Below, in pieces: positions 63,957-64,000 of a stretch of 64,000 bases of DNA; within the stretch, counting starts at the first letter, position 1, and the number at the start of each line of letters is the position of its first letter. The DNA lies in NCBI GenBank assembly GCA_964017185.1, contig OZ024870.1, forward strand, positions 60,738,812 through 60,802,811, given 5' to 3'. The DNA comes from Rugalucina vietnamica (taxonomy: Eukaryota; Mollusca; Bivalvia; Lucinida; Lucinidae). A model generated the notes under the pieces. The model saw only the letters and a program-made list of their open reading frames with translations, made no database searches and had not been told where the DNA came from. The position numbers and the translations under genes are program-made.

Positions 63957-64000
63957 AGCCACCTCGTGGGAAAACCAACAATGTGGTTTCCGAACAGGCC
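63957..64000 (+). mobile_element. GATC-hairpin MITE, cut by the window edge
   Basis: The start 'gccacctcgtgggaaaaccaacaat' matches the left ends of the copies at 55688 and 56485. The rest lies outside the window. Confidence 0.5.

Overview
The window is eukaryotic, AT-rich, repeat-dense DNA with intron-containing genes. The dispersed repeats (tRNA-derived SINEs, GATC-hairpin MITEs, units carrying 'tcatgaccctg…aaggtcaa', GATATC minisatellites) resemble those of molluscs, so a bivalve or related lophotrochozoan is my best guess. That is inference; no gene here proves it. Nothing prokaryotic is present.

Host genes are few. (1) A four-exon gene on + (7377-12285) encodes a 315-residue, membrane-anchored, SAM-dependent methyltransferase-like protein. 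(2) A gene on + (55951-59478) encodes a 527-residue protein with nine C2H2-type zinc fingers. Its intron holds a 926-bp tandem duplication that copied the start of exon 2. A decayed paralogue of the same exon lies at about 63290-63955. (3) There is one well-formed tRNA-Ser(GCU) gene (31521-31602). Three further first-exon candidates are weak.

The rest is mobile DNA. 1-6700: CpG-rich word repeats, a composite 1.5-kb repeat and a GATATC-minisatellite element. 7.4-12.3 kb: the methyltransferase gene with MITEs and a SINE in its introns. 12.6-14.1 kb: two abutting TA-flanked inverted-repeat elements. 18.6-20.5 kb: an inverted-repeat element filled with tandem repeats. 21448-30947: a 9.5-kb element with 562-bp inverted termini beginning CACCGTG and a 5-bp target duplication (AATAC). 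32.1-36.2 kb: a CR1/L2-type LINE with both ORFs open, a PHD finger and a 2A-like peptide in ORF1. 37667-53807: a tandem LTR-retrotransposon array (four LTRs, three internal regions, minus strand) bounded by one target duplication (CAAT). 54.6-64 kb: a polypyrimidine element, MITEs, the zinc-finger locus and several tandem-repeat elements.

Two structures stand out. The long-TIR element has termini and target size like Transib/RAG-like transposons, but no transposase is visible. In the LTR array, a Ty3-type element that has lost protease, reverse transcriptase, RNase H and the integrase core was invaded in gag by a different reverse transcriptase. The insertion created an in-frame Gag-RT chimera, and the invaded unit was then duplicated.
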